Source: Polynucleobacter sp. AP-Sving-400A-A2 (GTDB taxonomy: Bacteria > Pseudomonadota > Gammaproteobacteria > Burkholderiales > Burkholderiaceae). From it: DNA of 64,000 nucleotides. The stretch covers positions 248,001 through 312,000 of the forward strand of contig NZ_CP061312.1 in NCBI RefSeq assembly GCF_018688155.1, read 5' to 3'. Of the stretch, positions 29,355 through 38,602 are shown in pieces; within the stretch, counting starts at the first letter, position 1; every line of letters begins with the position of its first letter. The notes below the pieces were generated by a model. The model did not search any database. It was not told where the DNA came from and worked only from the letters and a program-made list of their open reading frames with translations. A program made the translations under genes and the position numbers.

Positions 29355-29894
29355 ATGCGACTATCCCGTAAGCAACTCATAAAAAATCTTGCCTTTTATC
29401 TTGGCGGTGATCAGCCTTTTGTCTCTTAGTTGGAGTGGATACGCTCTGTATTTGGGGAATTTTTAGGACTTTTGTTAGTGATCACTATCGATTAGCCCCT
29501 TTATGAGCATGGTGGTATTGACGAATGGCTAATGGAGTCTCTGGGCGCAAGTGCACTGCTAGTATTTGCCTTACCTCAGAGTTCAATGGCTCAGCCGTGG
29601 GCTGTTATTGCTGGGAATACCCTATCGGCATTGGTTGGCATCTCGATATTCCGCTTTGTAAATGAGCCTCTGTTAGCAATGCCTTTGGCGGCCAGCCTAT
29701 CCATCCTGGGGATGCTTGCATTGCGTTGTTTGCACCCGCTCGCCGTCACAGTAGCCCTAATGGGTGTTTTGAGCCAGATTAACCATTATCAATATGCTTT
29801 TTTCCCAGTGATGGTGGATTCCATTCTATTAATATTGGCTGGGACTATCTATAGTAATTTAACTGGAAAGCCTTACCCAAATAGGCCAAATTAA
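29355..29894 (+). pseudogene. Decayed HPP-family membrane protein (two in-frame TAG stops)
   Basis: Reading from the ATG at 29355, the frame runs through a plausible HPP-family N-terminus, but TAG stops occur at 29427-29429 and 29493-29495. It then continues as an open 120-residue stretch from 29532 with GASALLVFALP, AQPWAVIAGNTLSALVG and a C-terminal TGKPYPNR. The parts before, between and after the stops are all in one frame and all family-like. The name-giving HPP motif is also eroded: HPLAVTVAL instead of HPPxGAT-type sequence. The open 3' part could in theory be translated from 29532, but it would lack the first TM helix. Confidence 0.78.
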
Positions 29895-29911
29895 GCCTGA
29901 TCGTGGATATA

Positions 29912-29932
29912 AAGCCTATAAAATCAAGGCTT
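29912..29932 (+). other. Short hairpin upstream of manC
   Basis: AAGCCT and AGGCTT are 9 bases apart and followed by ATTTA. It lies between the HPP remnant and manC. It could be a weak terminator for the remnant, or a chance palindrome. The stem is only 6 bp. Confidence 0.3.
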
Positions 29933-29968
29933 ATTTACAAAAAACATAAAGGTTTAAATTAGGCGCCC

Positions 29969-31507
29969 ATGACGACTTCCCAGTCATCTACCTCGACTTC
30001 AGTCTTACCTATCATATTGTGTGGTGGCTCGGGTACTCGCCTCTGGCCCTTATCGAGATCGGGCTTTCCAAAGCAGTTTTTAGTATTGTCTGGCGATGAT
30101 TCGGGCAAGAGCTTATTTCAGCAAGCAATTGAAAGAATTAATGCAATCGGGTCTGCCAATGATTTTGAGCTCGGCCCCACTCTAATTGTTACCAACGAAG
30201 AACATCGTTTTTTGGCTCTCGATCAACTACGAGAACTAAAGGGGGTTCAGGCAAATTTACTGCTTGAGCCTATGGGGCGCAACACGGCGCCGGCGCTTAC
30301 ATTGGCAGCCTTTCAGGCACAAGACTTTGCGGCAAATGCTAGCCCTCAGAAGGGTGATCCAATTTTAGTGATTACGCCTGCCGATCAGACCATTCGCAAT
30401 CAACCAAGCTTTATTAAGTCCTTACAGAATTGCATTGCAACCGTTGAGGCTGACCAATCAAAAAAAACAATTGCCATCTTAGGTGTCACGCCATGCGCCC
30501 CCGAAACAGGCTATGGATACATCAAACGTCAAGGCGATGCTGGTATTCATGGCGAGTTTGATGTGGAGAGATTTATTGAGAAGCCCGATGTCAGTACTGC
30601 TGAGGCTTATTTAAAAGAAGGTGACTATCTTTGGAATAGCGGCATGTTTGTATTGCGTGCTAGCACCTGGCTTGCTGCATTACAAGAATTCAGGCCTGAT
30701 ATTTATATCGCCACTGAGAGTGCTTGGGGTGCGAGGGCGATTGATCAGGCTGGTGACGTTGCTTTTATTAGGCCAGGTGCTGAAATTTTTAAGACAGTTC
30801 CTAGTGAGTCAATTGACTACGCGGTAATTGAGAGGTGTGCGAGCTCAAATGAACTGAATCATTTTTCCGTCAAGATGGTGGAGTTGGATGCCGGCTGGAA
30901 TGACTTGGGTGCATGGAACGCTGTATGGCAAGTTGGCAATCAGGATGAGAATGCTAATGTCATTACCGGTGATGTCATTGTGGATGATGTAAAAAATTCT
31001 TTGATTTATTCCAGCAGTAGGTTGGTTAGTGCTGTTGGAGTTGATGATCTGATTATTGTGGAGACTGCAGATGCAGTTCTAGTTGCTAATAGAAGAAGTA
31101 GTCAGGCTGTAAAGTCGGTTGTTGAGCTTCTTCAGTCCCAGCAGCGAGAAGAGAAAAATTTACACAGAAAAGTCTCAAGACCATGGGGCTGGTATGACAG
31201 TATTGATCAGGGTGATCGCTTCAAAGTAAAGCGAATCCAGGTAAAGCCTGGAGCAAGTCTTTCCTTACAGATGCATGAGCATCGGGCTGAACATTGGGTG
31301 GTTGTTAAGGGTGTAGCTGAGATTACCAATGGCGATCAGGTAATGACATTGACTGAAAATCAAAGTACTTACATTCCCAAAGGGCAAACCCATCGCTTAG
31401 CTAATCCAGGTAAAGATCCCTTAGAAATTATTGAGGTGCAATCGGGCGCTTATTTAGGTGAAGATGATATTGTGCGATTTGAGGATATATATGGGCGGTC
31501 GAAATAA
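29969..31507 (+). CDS. manC: Mannose-1-phosphate guanylyltransferase / mannose-6-phosphate isomerase
   Basis: The bifunctional type II enzyme makes GDP-mannose. The N-terminal pyrophosphorylase domain has GGSGTRLWPLSRSGFPKQF (residues 19-37) and FIEKPD near residue 195. The C-terminal cupin (about 390-512) is the isomerase, with QMHEHRAEHWVVVKG. The 512-residue length is slightly longer than usual because of a Ser/Thr-rich start. It opens the GDP-sugar block and overlaps the next gene by one base. Confidence 0.96.
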   Translation: MTTSQSSTSTSVLPIILCGGSGTRLWPLSRSGFPKQFLVLSGDDSGKSLFQQAIERINAIGSANDFELGPTLIVTNEEHRFLALDQLRELKGVQANLLLEPMGRNTAPALTLAAFQAQDFAANASPQKGDPILVITPADQTIRNQPSFIKSLQNCIATVEADQSKKTIAILGVTPCAPETGYGYIKRQGDAGIHGEFDVERFIEKPDVSTAEAYLKEGDYLWNSGMFVLRASTWLAALQEFRPDIYIATESAWGARAIDQAGDVAFIRPGAEIFKTVPSESIDYAVIERCASSNELNHFSVKMVELDAGWNDLGAWNAVWQVGNQDENANVITGDVIVDDVKNSLIYSSSRLVSAVGVDDLIIVETADAVLVANRRSSQAVKSVVELLQSQQREEKNLHRKVSRPWGWYDSIDQGDRFKVKRIQVKPGASLSLQMHEHRAEHWVVVKGVAEITNGDQVMTLTENQSTYIPKGQTHRLANPGKDPLEIIEVQSGAYLGEDDIVRFEDIYGRSK

Positions 31508-32481
31508 TGACTAGTACTGAAAACTTTGGCTCTCGTACAGCCTTAATTTGCGGTGTAAGTGGTCAAGACGGTAGCTACTTAGCAGAATTACTCTTAAAAA
31601 AGGGATACAAAGTTTTCGGCACCTCCAGAGATGCTCAAGGCTCGTCTTTTTCAAATTTACATACGCTTAGATTAAGGTCCGATATTGAGTGCCTATCCAT
31701 GGTGCCGGAAGACTTTAGAAGTGTTTTGGTAGCATTGAGGAAAAGCAATCCTGATGAAATTTATTATCTTGCTGGCCAATCTTCAGTTGGCCTCTCCTTT
31801 GATCAGCCTGCGGAAACAATTCAAAGCATTACCTTGGGTATGTTGAACATTCTGGAGGGTTGCAGAATGTTAGATCATGACATTAGGCTTTACCATGCTG
31901 GATCTGGTGAATGTTTTGGCGATACTGGCGGCATTCCTGCTAATGAGTCAACCCCGTTCCATCCGATGAGTCCATATGCAGTTGCCAAGTCCTCCGCATA
32001 TTGGTTGGTGAATAATTATAGGGATGCCTATAATTTGTTCGCTTGCACTGGAGTTTTGTTTAATCACGAGTCGCCTTTGCGCCCCGAGCGTTTTGTTACT
32101 CAAAAGATTGTGCGTTCAGTAAAACGTATTGCAGAAGGCAGTCGTGAAAAATTAAGACTAGGACGTCTAGATATTGCAAGAGACTGGGGTTGGGCACCAG
32201 AGTATGTCGAGGCAATGTGGTTGATGTTGCAGCAAGATAAACCACAAGATTTTGTCATAGCTACTGGCTCTACTATTACCTTGGAAGAGTTTGTGGCTGT
32301 AGCCTTTGAGCAGGCTGGTTTGGATTGGAGGGACCATGTTCTCCAGGATCCTAATTTATTTCGCCCAACAGATTTGGGTGTAGGTCGTGCCGATCCCGCA
32401 AGTGCTTTGCAAAAACTGGGGTGGCGTGCATCTATAAGCGGTGTCGATGTCGCTAGAAAAATGTTCCAAGCACTAGTTTAA
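31507..32481 (+). CDS. GDP-mannose 4,6-dehydratase-like SDR enzyme
   Basis: This 324-residue extended SDR has the Gmd-type N-terminus [19 protein letters not shown]. Its active site has SGECFG (Ser and Glu retained) and [12 protein letters not shown] (catalytic Tyr and Lys). It is about 50 residues shorter than the classical Gmd encoded next to it, lacking the C-terminal insertion. It probably makes GDP-4-keto-6-deoxymannose or acts on a related NDP-sugar. A reductase role (Rmd-like) is less likely given the SxE pair. Confidence 0.85.
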   Translation: MTSTENFGSRTALICGVSGQDGSYLAELLLKKGYKVFGTSRDAQGSSFSNLHTLRLRSDIECLSMVPEDFRSVLVALRKSNPDEIYYLAGQSSVGLSFDQPAETIQSITLGMLNILEGCRMLDHDIRLYHAGSGECFGDTGGIPANESTPFHPMSPYAVAKSSAYWLVNNYRDAYNLFACTGVLFNHESPLRPERFVTQKIVRSVKRIAEGSREKLRLGRLDIARDWGWAPEYVEAMWLMLQQDKPQDFVIATGSTITLEEFVAVAFEQAGLDWRDHVLQDPNLFRPTDLGVGRADPASALQKLGWRASISGVDVARKMFQALV

Positions 32482-32513
32482 GTTACAAAAATTTTCGATA
32501 TAAAGATGATGAT

Positions 32514-33644
32514 ATGAAAAACAAACAAAAGACCGCCCTTGTGACTGGAATTACTGGCCAAGACGGCTCCTATTTGGCTGAGTTTTTATTGGAAAAGGGA
32601 TACGTTGTTCATGGTATCAAGCGTCGCGCTTCATCTTTTAACACCGATCGCATTGATCATCTGTATCAAGATCCCCACGTTAACCACCCAGATTTGATAT
32701 TGCATTATGGTGATTTAACTGACACCAGTAATTTAGTGAGCATTATTCAGCAAACTCAGCCTGATGAAATTTATAACTTAGGCGCTCAGAGCCATGTGGC
32801 AGTTTCTTTTGAATCGCCGGAGTACACGGCTGATGTCGATGCAATGGGTCCACTTCGTATGCTGGAGGCTATCCGGATCTTGGGTTTGGAAAAGAAAACT
32901 CGGTTCTATCAAGCTTCTACCTCCGAGCTGTATGGTTTGGTACAAGAAACCCCCCAAAAGGAGAGTACCCCCTTCTACCCTAGGAGCCCGTATGCAGTAG
33001 CCAAGCTTTATGCGTACTGGATTACGGTCAATTATCGTGAGGCATACGGCATGTATGCGTGTAACGGCATCCTCTTTAATCATGAGTCGAAGCGACGTGG
33101 TGAAACTTTTGTAACGCGAAAGGTAACGCGTGGACTAGCCAACATTGCTCAAGGGTTAGAAAAATGTCTTTATATGGGCAATATTGATGCTCTTCGGGAT
33201 TGGGGGCATGCAAAGGATTATGTCCGTATGCAATGGTTGATGTTGCAACAAGAAAAGCCTGAAGATTTTGTCATTGCCACGGGTATTCAGTTTACCGTTA
33301 GGGAGTTTATTGTTCGCAGTGCAAAGTTGCTCGGTATTACCCTAAGGTTTGAGGGGGTTGCCGAGCAAGAGAAGGCGGTGGTTGTTCAAATCGATGGAAA
33401 TAAAGCACCCGCTTTGAAGGTTGGGGATGTGATTGTGCAAATTGATCCTCGCTACTATCGCCCGACCGAGGTCGAGACACTTTTGGGAGATCCATCAAAG
33501 GCAAAAGAAAAGCTTGGATGGATTCCTGAGATTACTCTGGATGAGATGATTCAAGAGATGATCGAAAATGATTTGGATAAGGCTAGACAACATGCCTTAC
33601 TTAACAAGCATGGATATTCAGTATCTGTCGGTAAAGAAAACTGA
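32514..33644 (+). CDS. gmd: GDP-mannose 4,6-dehydratase
   Basis: Gmd converts GDP-mannose to GDP-4-keto-6-deoxymannose. Key segments are [47 protein letters not shown] (Ser/Glu pair) and [12 protein letters not shown]. The C-terminal half carries the family insertion that includes [17 protein letters not shown]. Length 376 residues. It sits between the shorter Gmd-like gene and fcl. Confidence 0.97.
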   Translation: MKNKQKTALVTGITGQDGSYLAEFLLEKGYVVHGIKRRASSFNTDRIDHLYQDPHVNHPDLILHYGDLTDTSNLVSIIQQTQPDEIYNLGAQSHVAVSFESPEYTADVDAMGPLRMLEAIRILGLEKKTRFYQASTSELYGLVQETPQKESTPFYPRSPYAVAKLYAYWITVNYREAYGMYACNGILFNHESKRRGETFVTRKVTRGLANIAQGLEKCLYMGNIDALRDWGHAKDYVRMQWLMLQQEKPEDFVIATGIQFTVREFIVRSAKLLGITLRFEGVAEQEKAVVVQIDGNKAPALKVGDVIVQIDPRYYRPTEVETLLGDPSKAKEKLGWIPEITLDEMIQEMIENDLDKARQHALLNKHGYSVSVGKEN

Positions 33645-33662
33645 TTGCCCTAAGTTAAATAT

Positions 33663-34661
33663 ATGACATCCAACTTACACCAAAAGATTTACGTGGCCGG
33701 TCATCGAGGCATGGTTGGATCAGCCATTGTCAGAAATTTACAAGCTAAGGGCTATCTTAATATCCTGACAAGAACACATGCTGAGTTGGATTTAACAAAT
33801 CAGCTAATGGTAGAAAATTTCTTTAAGCAAGAAAAGCCTGATCAAGTTTACTTAGCTGCCGCAAGGGTGGGCGGGATCCACGCTAACAATACCTTCCCAG
33901 CCGAATTTATCTATGAGAATTTGATGGTTCAGAGTAATGTGATTCATCAATCTTTTATGAGTGGCGTCAAAAAGCTATTATTTTTAGGTTCGAGCTGCAT
34001 CTACCCTAAGTTGGCACCACAACCAATGAATGAGGCTGCCTTACTCACAGGTAAGTTGGAGCCTACGAATGAGCCTTATGCCATTGCAAAGATTGCAGGA
34101 ATTAAGATGTGTGAAAGCTACAACCGTCAGTTTGGAATTTCGCACAACATTGACTACCGATCGGTAATGCCAACAAATTTATATGGCCCCGGTGATAACT
34201 ATCACCCTGAAAATAGCCACGTTATTCCTGCTCTTATTAGGCGGTTTCATGAAGCTAAAGTAAATAAATTTCCGGAAGTTGTAATTTGGGGAACTGGGTC
34301 CCCAAGGCGTGAGTTTTTATACGTTGATGATATGGCTGCAGCATCTGTATTTGTGATGGAGTTGGATAAGTCGGTATATGACCAACATACTGAACCAATG
34401 CAAAGTCATATTAATGTTGGCTCTGGTTCTGATATCACCATTGCGGAGTTAGCTGAGGCTATTTCTAAAGCTGTAGGTTTTAAGGGGGAGATTCAATTTG
34501 ATCCAGAAAAGCCTGATGGCGCACCACGAAAGTGGATGGATAGTTCGAAGTTGGCCGCCTGGGGGTGGGAGCCGAAAATACCTTTAGATATTGGAGTGCC
34601 AATTACTTACGCCGCTTTTTTAAAAAATTCTCCATATTGTGGCTTCGTTGAAGCTCTATAG
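33663..34661 (+). CDS. fcl: GDP-L-fucose synthase
   Basis: Fcl epimerises and reduces GDP-4-keto-6-deoxymannose to GDP-L-fucose using NADPH. It has the Rossmann start [27 protein letters not shown] and [16 protein letters not shown], with the catalytic Ser, Tyr and Lys. Length 332 residues. With manC and gmd it completes a GDP-fucose route. Confidence 0.97.
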   Translation: MTSNLHQKIYVAGHRGMVGSAIVRNLQAKGYLNILTRTHAELDLTNQLMVENFFKQEKPDQVYLAAARVGGIHANNTFPAEFIYENLMVQSNVIHQSFMSGVKKLLFLGSSCIYPKLAPQPMNEAALLTGKLEPTNEPYAIAKIAGIKMCESYNRQFGISHNIDYRSVMPTNLYGPGDNYHPENSHVIPALIRRFHEAKVNKFPEVVIWGTGSPRREFLYVDDMAAASVFVMELDKSVYDQHTEPMQSHINVGSGSDITIAELAEAISKAVGFKGEIQFDPEKPDGAPRKWMDSSKLAAWGWEPKIPLDIGVPITYAAFLKNSPYCGFVEAL

Positions 34662-34732
34662 CAGGTACTTAAGCTTAATTTACTTGCAAAAAATTCATCA
34701 GATTGCTGATTTAGTTAACTCAAGAGATTATT

Positions 34733-36253
34733 ATGCTCATCAATATTATTCAATATCTTGAAAATTCAATTAAGAGGCACCCTCAAAAGATTGCGGTTCA
34801 GCAGGGAGATGTCTTAATTACCTTTTATGAATTAGGGGTGAGATCAAAATCTATCGCAAGAAAAATACTTGAGAGAACTTGTGAAATAAACAAACCCATA
34901 GCCGTCTTTTTGCCAAAATCAGTCTCGTCTGTATTGGGAGATTTAGGCATCACTTATAGTGGCAATGCTTATATGAATTTAGATGTAAGAGCTCCTGATG
35001 AGCGATTAAGTGCAATTCTTCATCACATACAACCAGCACTCCTGATAACTGATAATGCAAATTATCACAGAGCAAAAAAATTGTATTCCAACGAACTGGT
35101 GTTGAATATTGATGATATGAATTTCAATGAAGGGGTTGAGGTTCTTGAGAAAAATGTAGTCGATTTCATAATTGATCAAGACCCTTACTGCATCATCAAT
35201 ACTTCCGGATCAACCGGCACTCCGAAATCTGTAGTGTTGAATCACAAAAGCTTTATAGATTTTATAGAATGGTCTGTGGAAAAATTTAAATTTGATGAGG
35301 GCATCAAAATAGGATCTTTATCCCCATGCATTTTTGACATATACACCTACGAAATATGTTTAATGTGCGCTAAAGGGGTTACCTTATATTTGATTCCAGA
35401 GGAATACTCCACATTCCCGGTAAAAATTATCAACTATCTTGAGGATGAGGGTATTAACTTCATTTTTTGGGTGCCAACAATCATGGTGAATATTGCAAAT
35501 TTTGACTTGCTGGGTGAGAGGCGCTTGAAATTGGATGTAGTTTGGTTTGCGGGAGAGGTTTTCCCTACAAAGCAGTTTAATTATTGGCGAGGAAAGCTCC
35601 CAACAACTACCTTTGTAAATATGTATGGCCCGATTGAAATTACATTGGATTGCACCTATTTTATTGTGAATAGAGAAATCGAGGATGATGAGCCGATTCC
35701 AATTGGGATCGCTTGTCAAAATACCGATGTAATTATTTTGAATGAATTTAATCGACAGGTGAAATCGGCAAATGAAGAAGGGGAGTTATGTGTTCGTGGA
35801 ACCTCTCTGGCTATGGGCTATTACAACAATCCCGAGGGCACTAAAAGTGCGTTCGTACAAAATCCATTAAACAAAAGCTATCCGGAGTTAATTTACAGAA
35901 CCGGTGATTTAGTTACGCTAAACGGCTTTGGTGAAATTGTCTATAAGGGTAGGAAAGATACCCTAATTAAGCACTTAGGATACAGGATTGAATTGGGAGA
36001 GATAGAGCATGTTTGCGTAAATGTGCTAAAAATAGTGCTTAACTGTTGTGCGCTATACAGGGAGAGTGAGAAAAGGATTGTGTTGATCTATGAGTCTGAT
36101 GTTGAGCTTGAAGATAAGGTTCTCAGGACTGCTTTAGCGCGAGTGCTTCCTAGATATATGGTCCCCCATATTTATATCCACAAAAAACAGTTACCAATGA
36201 ATCCAAACGGGAAGATTGATCGCTTGAGAATCAAAGAGGGTGAATTAAGTTGA
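34733..36253 (+). CDS. Stand-alone amino-acid adenylation protein (NRPS A-domain family)
   Basis: The 506-residue protein is a complete AMP-forming adenylation domain: TSGSTGTPKS (residues 157-166), FD at 201-202 followed by IYTYE, MYGPIE (297-302), YRTGDL (388-393), GRKD (406-409) and NGKIDR (492-497). The Asp of the FD motif normally holds the substrate alpha-amino group, which suggests an amino acid. No condensation, carrier or thioesterase domain is fused. It starts a coupled run: the next gene overlaps by 4 bp, then comes a separate carrier protein. The likely role is to load an amino acid onto that carrier. The substrate is unknown. Confidence 0.9.
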   Translation: MLINIIQYLENSIKRHPQKIAVQQGDVLITFYELGVRSKSIARKILERTCEINKPIAVFLPKSVSSVLGDLGITYSGNAYMNLDVRAPDERLSAILHHIQPALLITDNANYHRAKKLYSNELVLNIDDMNFNEGVEVLEKNVVDFIIDQDPYCIINTSGSTGTPKSVVLNHKSFIDFIEWSVEKFKFDEGIKIGSLSPCIFDIYTYEICLMCAKGVTLYLIPEEYSTFPVKIINYLEDEGINFIFWVPTIMVNIANFDLLGERRLKLDVVWFAGEVFPTKQFNYWRGKLPTTTFVNMYGPIEITLDCTYFIVNREIEDDEPIPIGIACQNTDVIILNEFNRQVKSANEEGELCVRGTSLAMGYYNNPEGTKSAFVQNPLNKSYPELIYRTGDLVTLNGFGEIVYKGRKDTLIKHLGYRIELGEIEHVCVNVLKIVLNCCALYRESEKRIVLIYESDVELEDKVLRTALARVLPRYMVPHIYIHKKQLPMNPNGKIDRLRIKEGELS

Positions 36254-37083
36254 AAATAGTATTTTGTGGTGAGGATCGATTCAGTGCTGTAGTGTTGGAC
36301 TCACTCGGAAAAGGTCCACATAGCGTGGAGCTGGCCATCTCTCCTTGGTATGAGAATTTTATTTATAAAAAGATGGAGCGCAGCGCATCTCTCTTAGGTG
36401 TTAAATACATGCGCTTTAAAGACATTAAATCATTTGAATTTGAGTCTGAGTTACGAAATATTCGTCCTGATTTGCTAATCACCTGCCATTTTCAAAAAGT
36501 ATTGCCAAAGGAAATTATTGACATTCCAAATTTTGGCTGCATAAACCTTCACCCCTCCTTATTGCCGAGGTATCGTGGAATGAGTCCTCAGCACTGGCCA
36601 ATTATTAATGGAGATTTTGAAACGGGTATTACGATCCACTATATTGATGAGGGGGTAGATACTGGAAACATTCTTGTCCAAGAGACGGTCTATTTGGACG
36701 GTGAATGCTATGTAGCAGACTTGCAAAATAAAATGATGGAAATGTATCCCAGAATGATTGCGAGAGCAATTGAGTTAGTTGCCTCTGGAAATCTGGGCTC
36801 CAAGCAAAATAATGTAGGGTCCTCGTACTATGGAAGATTAAAAATTCAAGACGTAACGATCAAAACTGAGGTGGGGGTGGAGGCGGCCCATGGGATGATT
36901 CGAGCGGCTTCCAGACCATATTTTGGCGCTAGATTTGAAGATCTTATTATCTGGAAAGCTAAAATAGCCTCTGATAATATTAACAATACTTATCTCAATC
37001 TAGGGTTAAATAAAGTGGGGGCTGATTACTATTTAAAGCTAAAGGATGGGAACATTTTATTAGAAAGTTTCGATATATTATGA
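36250..37083 (+). CDS. Formyltransferase (Fmt-type fold)
   Basis: This 277-residue protein has the N10-formyl-THF-dependent transferase core: N99 and H101 in INLHPSLLPRYRG, and D137 in DEGVDTG, which are the catalytic Asn-His-Asp. A C-terminal domain of about 90 residues follows, as in Fmt or ArnA-like enzymes. It is too divergent and too badly placed to be housekeeping Fmt. It starts with TTG overlapping the adenylation gene and ends overlapping the carrier protein by 4 bp. It may formylate an aminoacyl-carrier intermediate, as the F domain of LgrA does, or a sugar amine. The first is favoured by position. Confidence 0.87.
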   Translation: MKIVFCGEDRFSAVVLDSLGKGPHSVELAISPWYENFIYKKMERSASLLGVKYMRFKDIKSFEFESELRNIRPDLLITCHFQKVLPKEIIDIPNFGCINLHPSLLPRYRGMSPQHWPIINGDFETGITIHYIDEGVDTGNILVQETVYLDGECYVADLQNKMMEMYPRMIARAIELVASGNLGSKQNNVGSSYYGRLKIQDVTIKTEVGVEAAHGMIRAASRPYFGARFEDLIIWKAKIASDNINNTYLNLGLNKVGADYYLKLKDGNILLESFDIL

Positions 37084-37316
37084 ATGAAATAAAAAATAAG
37101 ATTCATCAAATCCTCCTAAGTATTAGGCCGGATTTGGTTTTTGATGAAAATGTCAACTATATTGATGATGGCTATTTTGATTCATTTGATATCGTTACCA
37201 TTGTGAGTGAATTAGAGATGATGTTTGGTATAAAAATATCTGGCTTAGATGTTCTTCCTGAGAATTTTAATAATACTGAGAAAATTATAAGATTGGTAGA
37301 GAGAACAATGAAATGA
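37080..37316 (+). CDS. Acyl/peptidyl carrier protein
   Basis: The 78-residue helical protein has the phosphopantetheine site in YFDSFDIVTIV, with Ser35 as the attachment residue. The DSF rather than DSL form is seen in stand-alone carriers of amino-acid pathways. Its start overlaps the formyltransferase stop (ATGA) and its stop overlaps the KAS III start. It should carry the activated amino acid from the upstream adenylation protein. I saw no phosphopantetheinyl transferase in this window. Confidence 0.88.
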   Translation: MNEIKNKIHQILLSIRPDLVFDENVNYIDDGYFDSFDIVTIVSELEMMFGIKISGLDVLPENFNNTEKIIRLVERTMK

Positions 37317-38380
37317 TTTTTGAGTATGCTGATAAATATATCTCTGGAGTACTAACTATTTTGCCAAAAAATAGCGTTAACTTTAAAGATGAGTTAGCTA
37401 ACTATGCATTTTCTGAAAAGCAATCCTTGAAGCTTGCGAGCATAATGGGGTTGGATAAAAGGAGGGTGGCAATTCCTGGAACTTGCTCATCAGATCTATG
37501 TTTGGCTGGACTACTTTATTTGATTGATAAAAAGTTGCTTGATAGGGATGAAATTGACGCTCTACTTTTTGTTAGTCAAACTCCGGACTATCAGATGCCC
37601 CCTACTAGTAACTTGCTGCATGGAAAATTGGGTTTGAGCAGCAATGTGGTTTGTTTGGATATCAATCAAGGTTGCGCTGGATTTATAGTTGGCTTAATAC
37701 AGGCCTTTCAATTGCTTGACCAAAAGAAGGTTAATCAGGTTGTGCTTTTGAATGTGGATGTTCTCAGTCCGAAAGTTTCACCTGATGATAGAAATAGCGC
37801 CCCATTGATTGGGGATGCCGCCTCCATAACAATTATCAAAAAGAATAATGGATTGAATGCTGCGATAATTGCATCATTAAAAATGGATGGTAAAGGTGCA
37901 ATGGCCTTAAATATCCCCGCTGGATTGGCTAGAATGCCTTATTCCCCTGAAACTGAAGTTATGTATCGAGACGATAGTGGGAATTCTAGAAGTCTAAATC
38001 ATCTTGTTATGCATGGGGACCAGGTATTTAACTTTGTTATGAACAGTGTGCCACCTCTGGTTCGTGAAATTCTCGAGGAGTCTGGCGAGACGATTGATTC
38101 AATTGATAAATTTATTTTCCACCAGCCAAATAAATTTATGCTTGAAAAATTAGCTGATGAATTGTCTATTGAGTATGCAAAGCTTCCCTCTAATACGGTC
38201 GGCTTGTATGGGAATTCAAGTGGCGCAACGATTCCGGTTACATTAGTACATAATTTCTCCAAACAATTATTAAGTGAAACTATGAAAATATGTTTTTGTG
38301 GCTTTGGTGTTGGTCTTGCGTGGGGAGCGACAATTTTAAATGTCGGTAAATTAGATTTTTGCGAAATGTTGGAGGTGTAA
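37313..38380 (+). CDS. 3-oxoacyl-ACP synthase III (FabH)-family condensing enzyme
   Basis: The 355-residue thiolase-fold protein has the KAS III triad: C121 in NQGCAGFIVGL, H270 in FHQPNKFMLEKL and N301 in LYGNSSGATIPVTL. FabH-type enzymes condense a primed acyl unit with malonyl-ACP to a 3-oxoacyl-ACP. It lies between two carrier-protein genes, with a 4-bp overlap upstream and a 1-bp overlap downstream. It may condense the product on the first carrier with a malonyl unit on the second. It is less similar to housekeeping FabH around the primer pocket. Confidence 0.9.
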   Translation: MIFEYADKYISGVLTILPKNSVNFKDELANYAFSEKQSLKLASIMGLDKRRVAIPGTCSSDLCLAGLLYLIDKKLLDRDEIDALLFVSQTPDYQMPPTSNLLHGKLGLSSNVVCLDINQGCAGFIVGLIQAFQLLDQKKVNQVVLLNVDVLSPKVSPDDRNSAPLIGDAASITIIKKNNGLNAAIIASLKMDGKGAMALNIPAGLARMPYSPETEVMYRDDSGNSRSLNHLVMHGDQVFNFVMNSVPPLVREILEESGETIDSIDKFIFHQPNKFMLEKLADELSIEYAKLPSNTVGLYGNSSGATIPVTLVHNFSKQLLSETMKICFCGFGVGLAWGATILNVGKLDFCEMLEV

Positions 38381-38601
38381 TGGAATTTTTTCTTAGTAAG
38401 TTGGCTGATTTGTTGGAGGTTGATGAACTCTCCCCATCGGATAATTTTTGTAATTTTGACGCTTGGGATTCTTTGACAATCCTGTCAATTATCGCTTGGT
38501 GTAAAGCTGACTACAACATAAGCTTGACATCAAAGGAAATCATAGAATTACAGAGCCCTGAAAAACTGTTTGCTTTCATAAGCTCAAAAAGTCAAAATTA
38601 A
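38380..38601 (+). CDS. Second acyl carrier protein
   Basis: The ATG at 38380 overlaps the KAS III stop (TAATG) and has GGAGGT 4 bp upstream, so it is the start. The 73-residue product has the site FDAWDSLTIL with Ser31. An open frame begins earlier at 38359 but that part is antisense to good spacing. It probably carries the malonyl or beta-keto intermediate handled by the reductases that follow. Confidence 0.86.
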   Translation: MEFFLSKLADLLEVDELSPSDNFCNFDAWDSLTILSIIAWCKADYNISLTSKEIIELQSPEKLFAFISSKSQN

Positions 38602-38602
38602 G

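Noticed and set aside
29900-29968. JUMPStart/ops element before the polysaccharide genes
   Set aside because: No match to the ops core was found upstream of manC.
36250-37083. Housekeeping methionyl-tRNA formyltransferase
   Set aside because: The gene is short, divergent, and coupled to adenylation and carrier genes; fmt is normally next to def.
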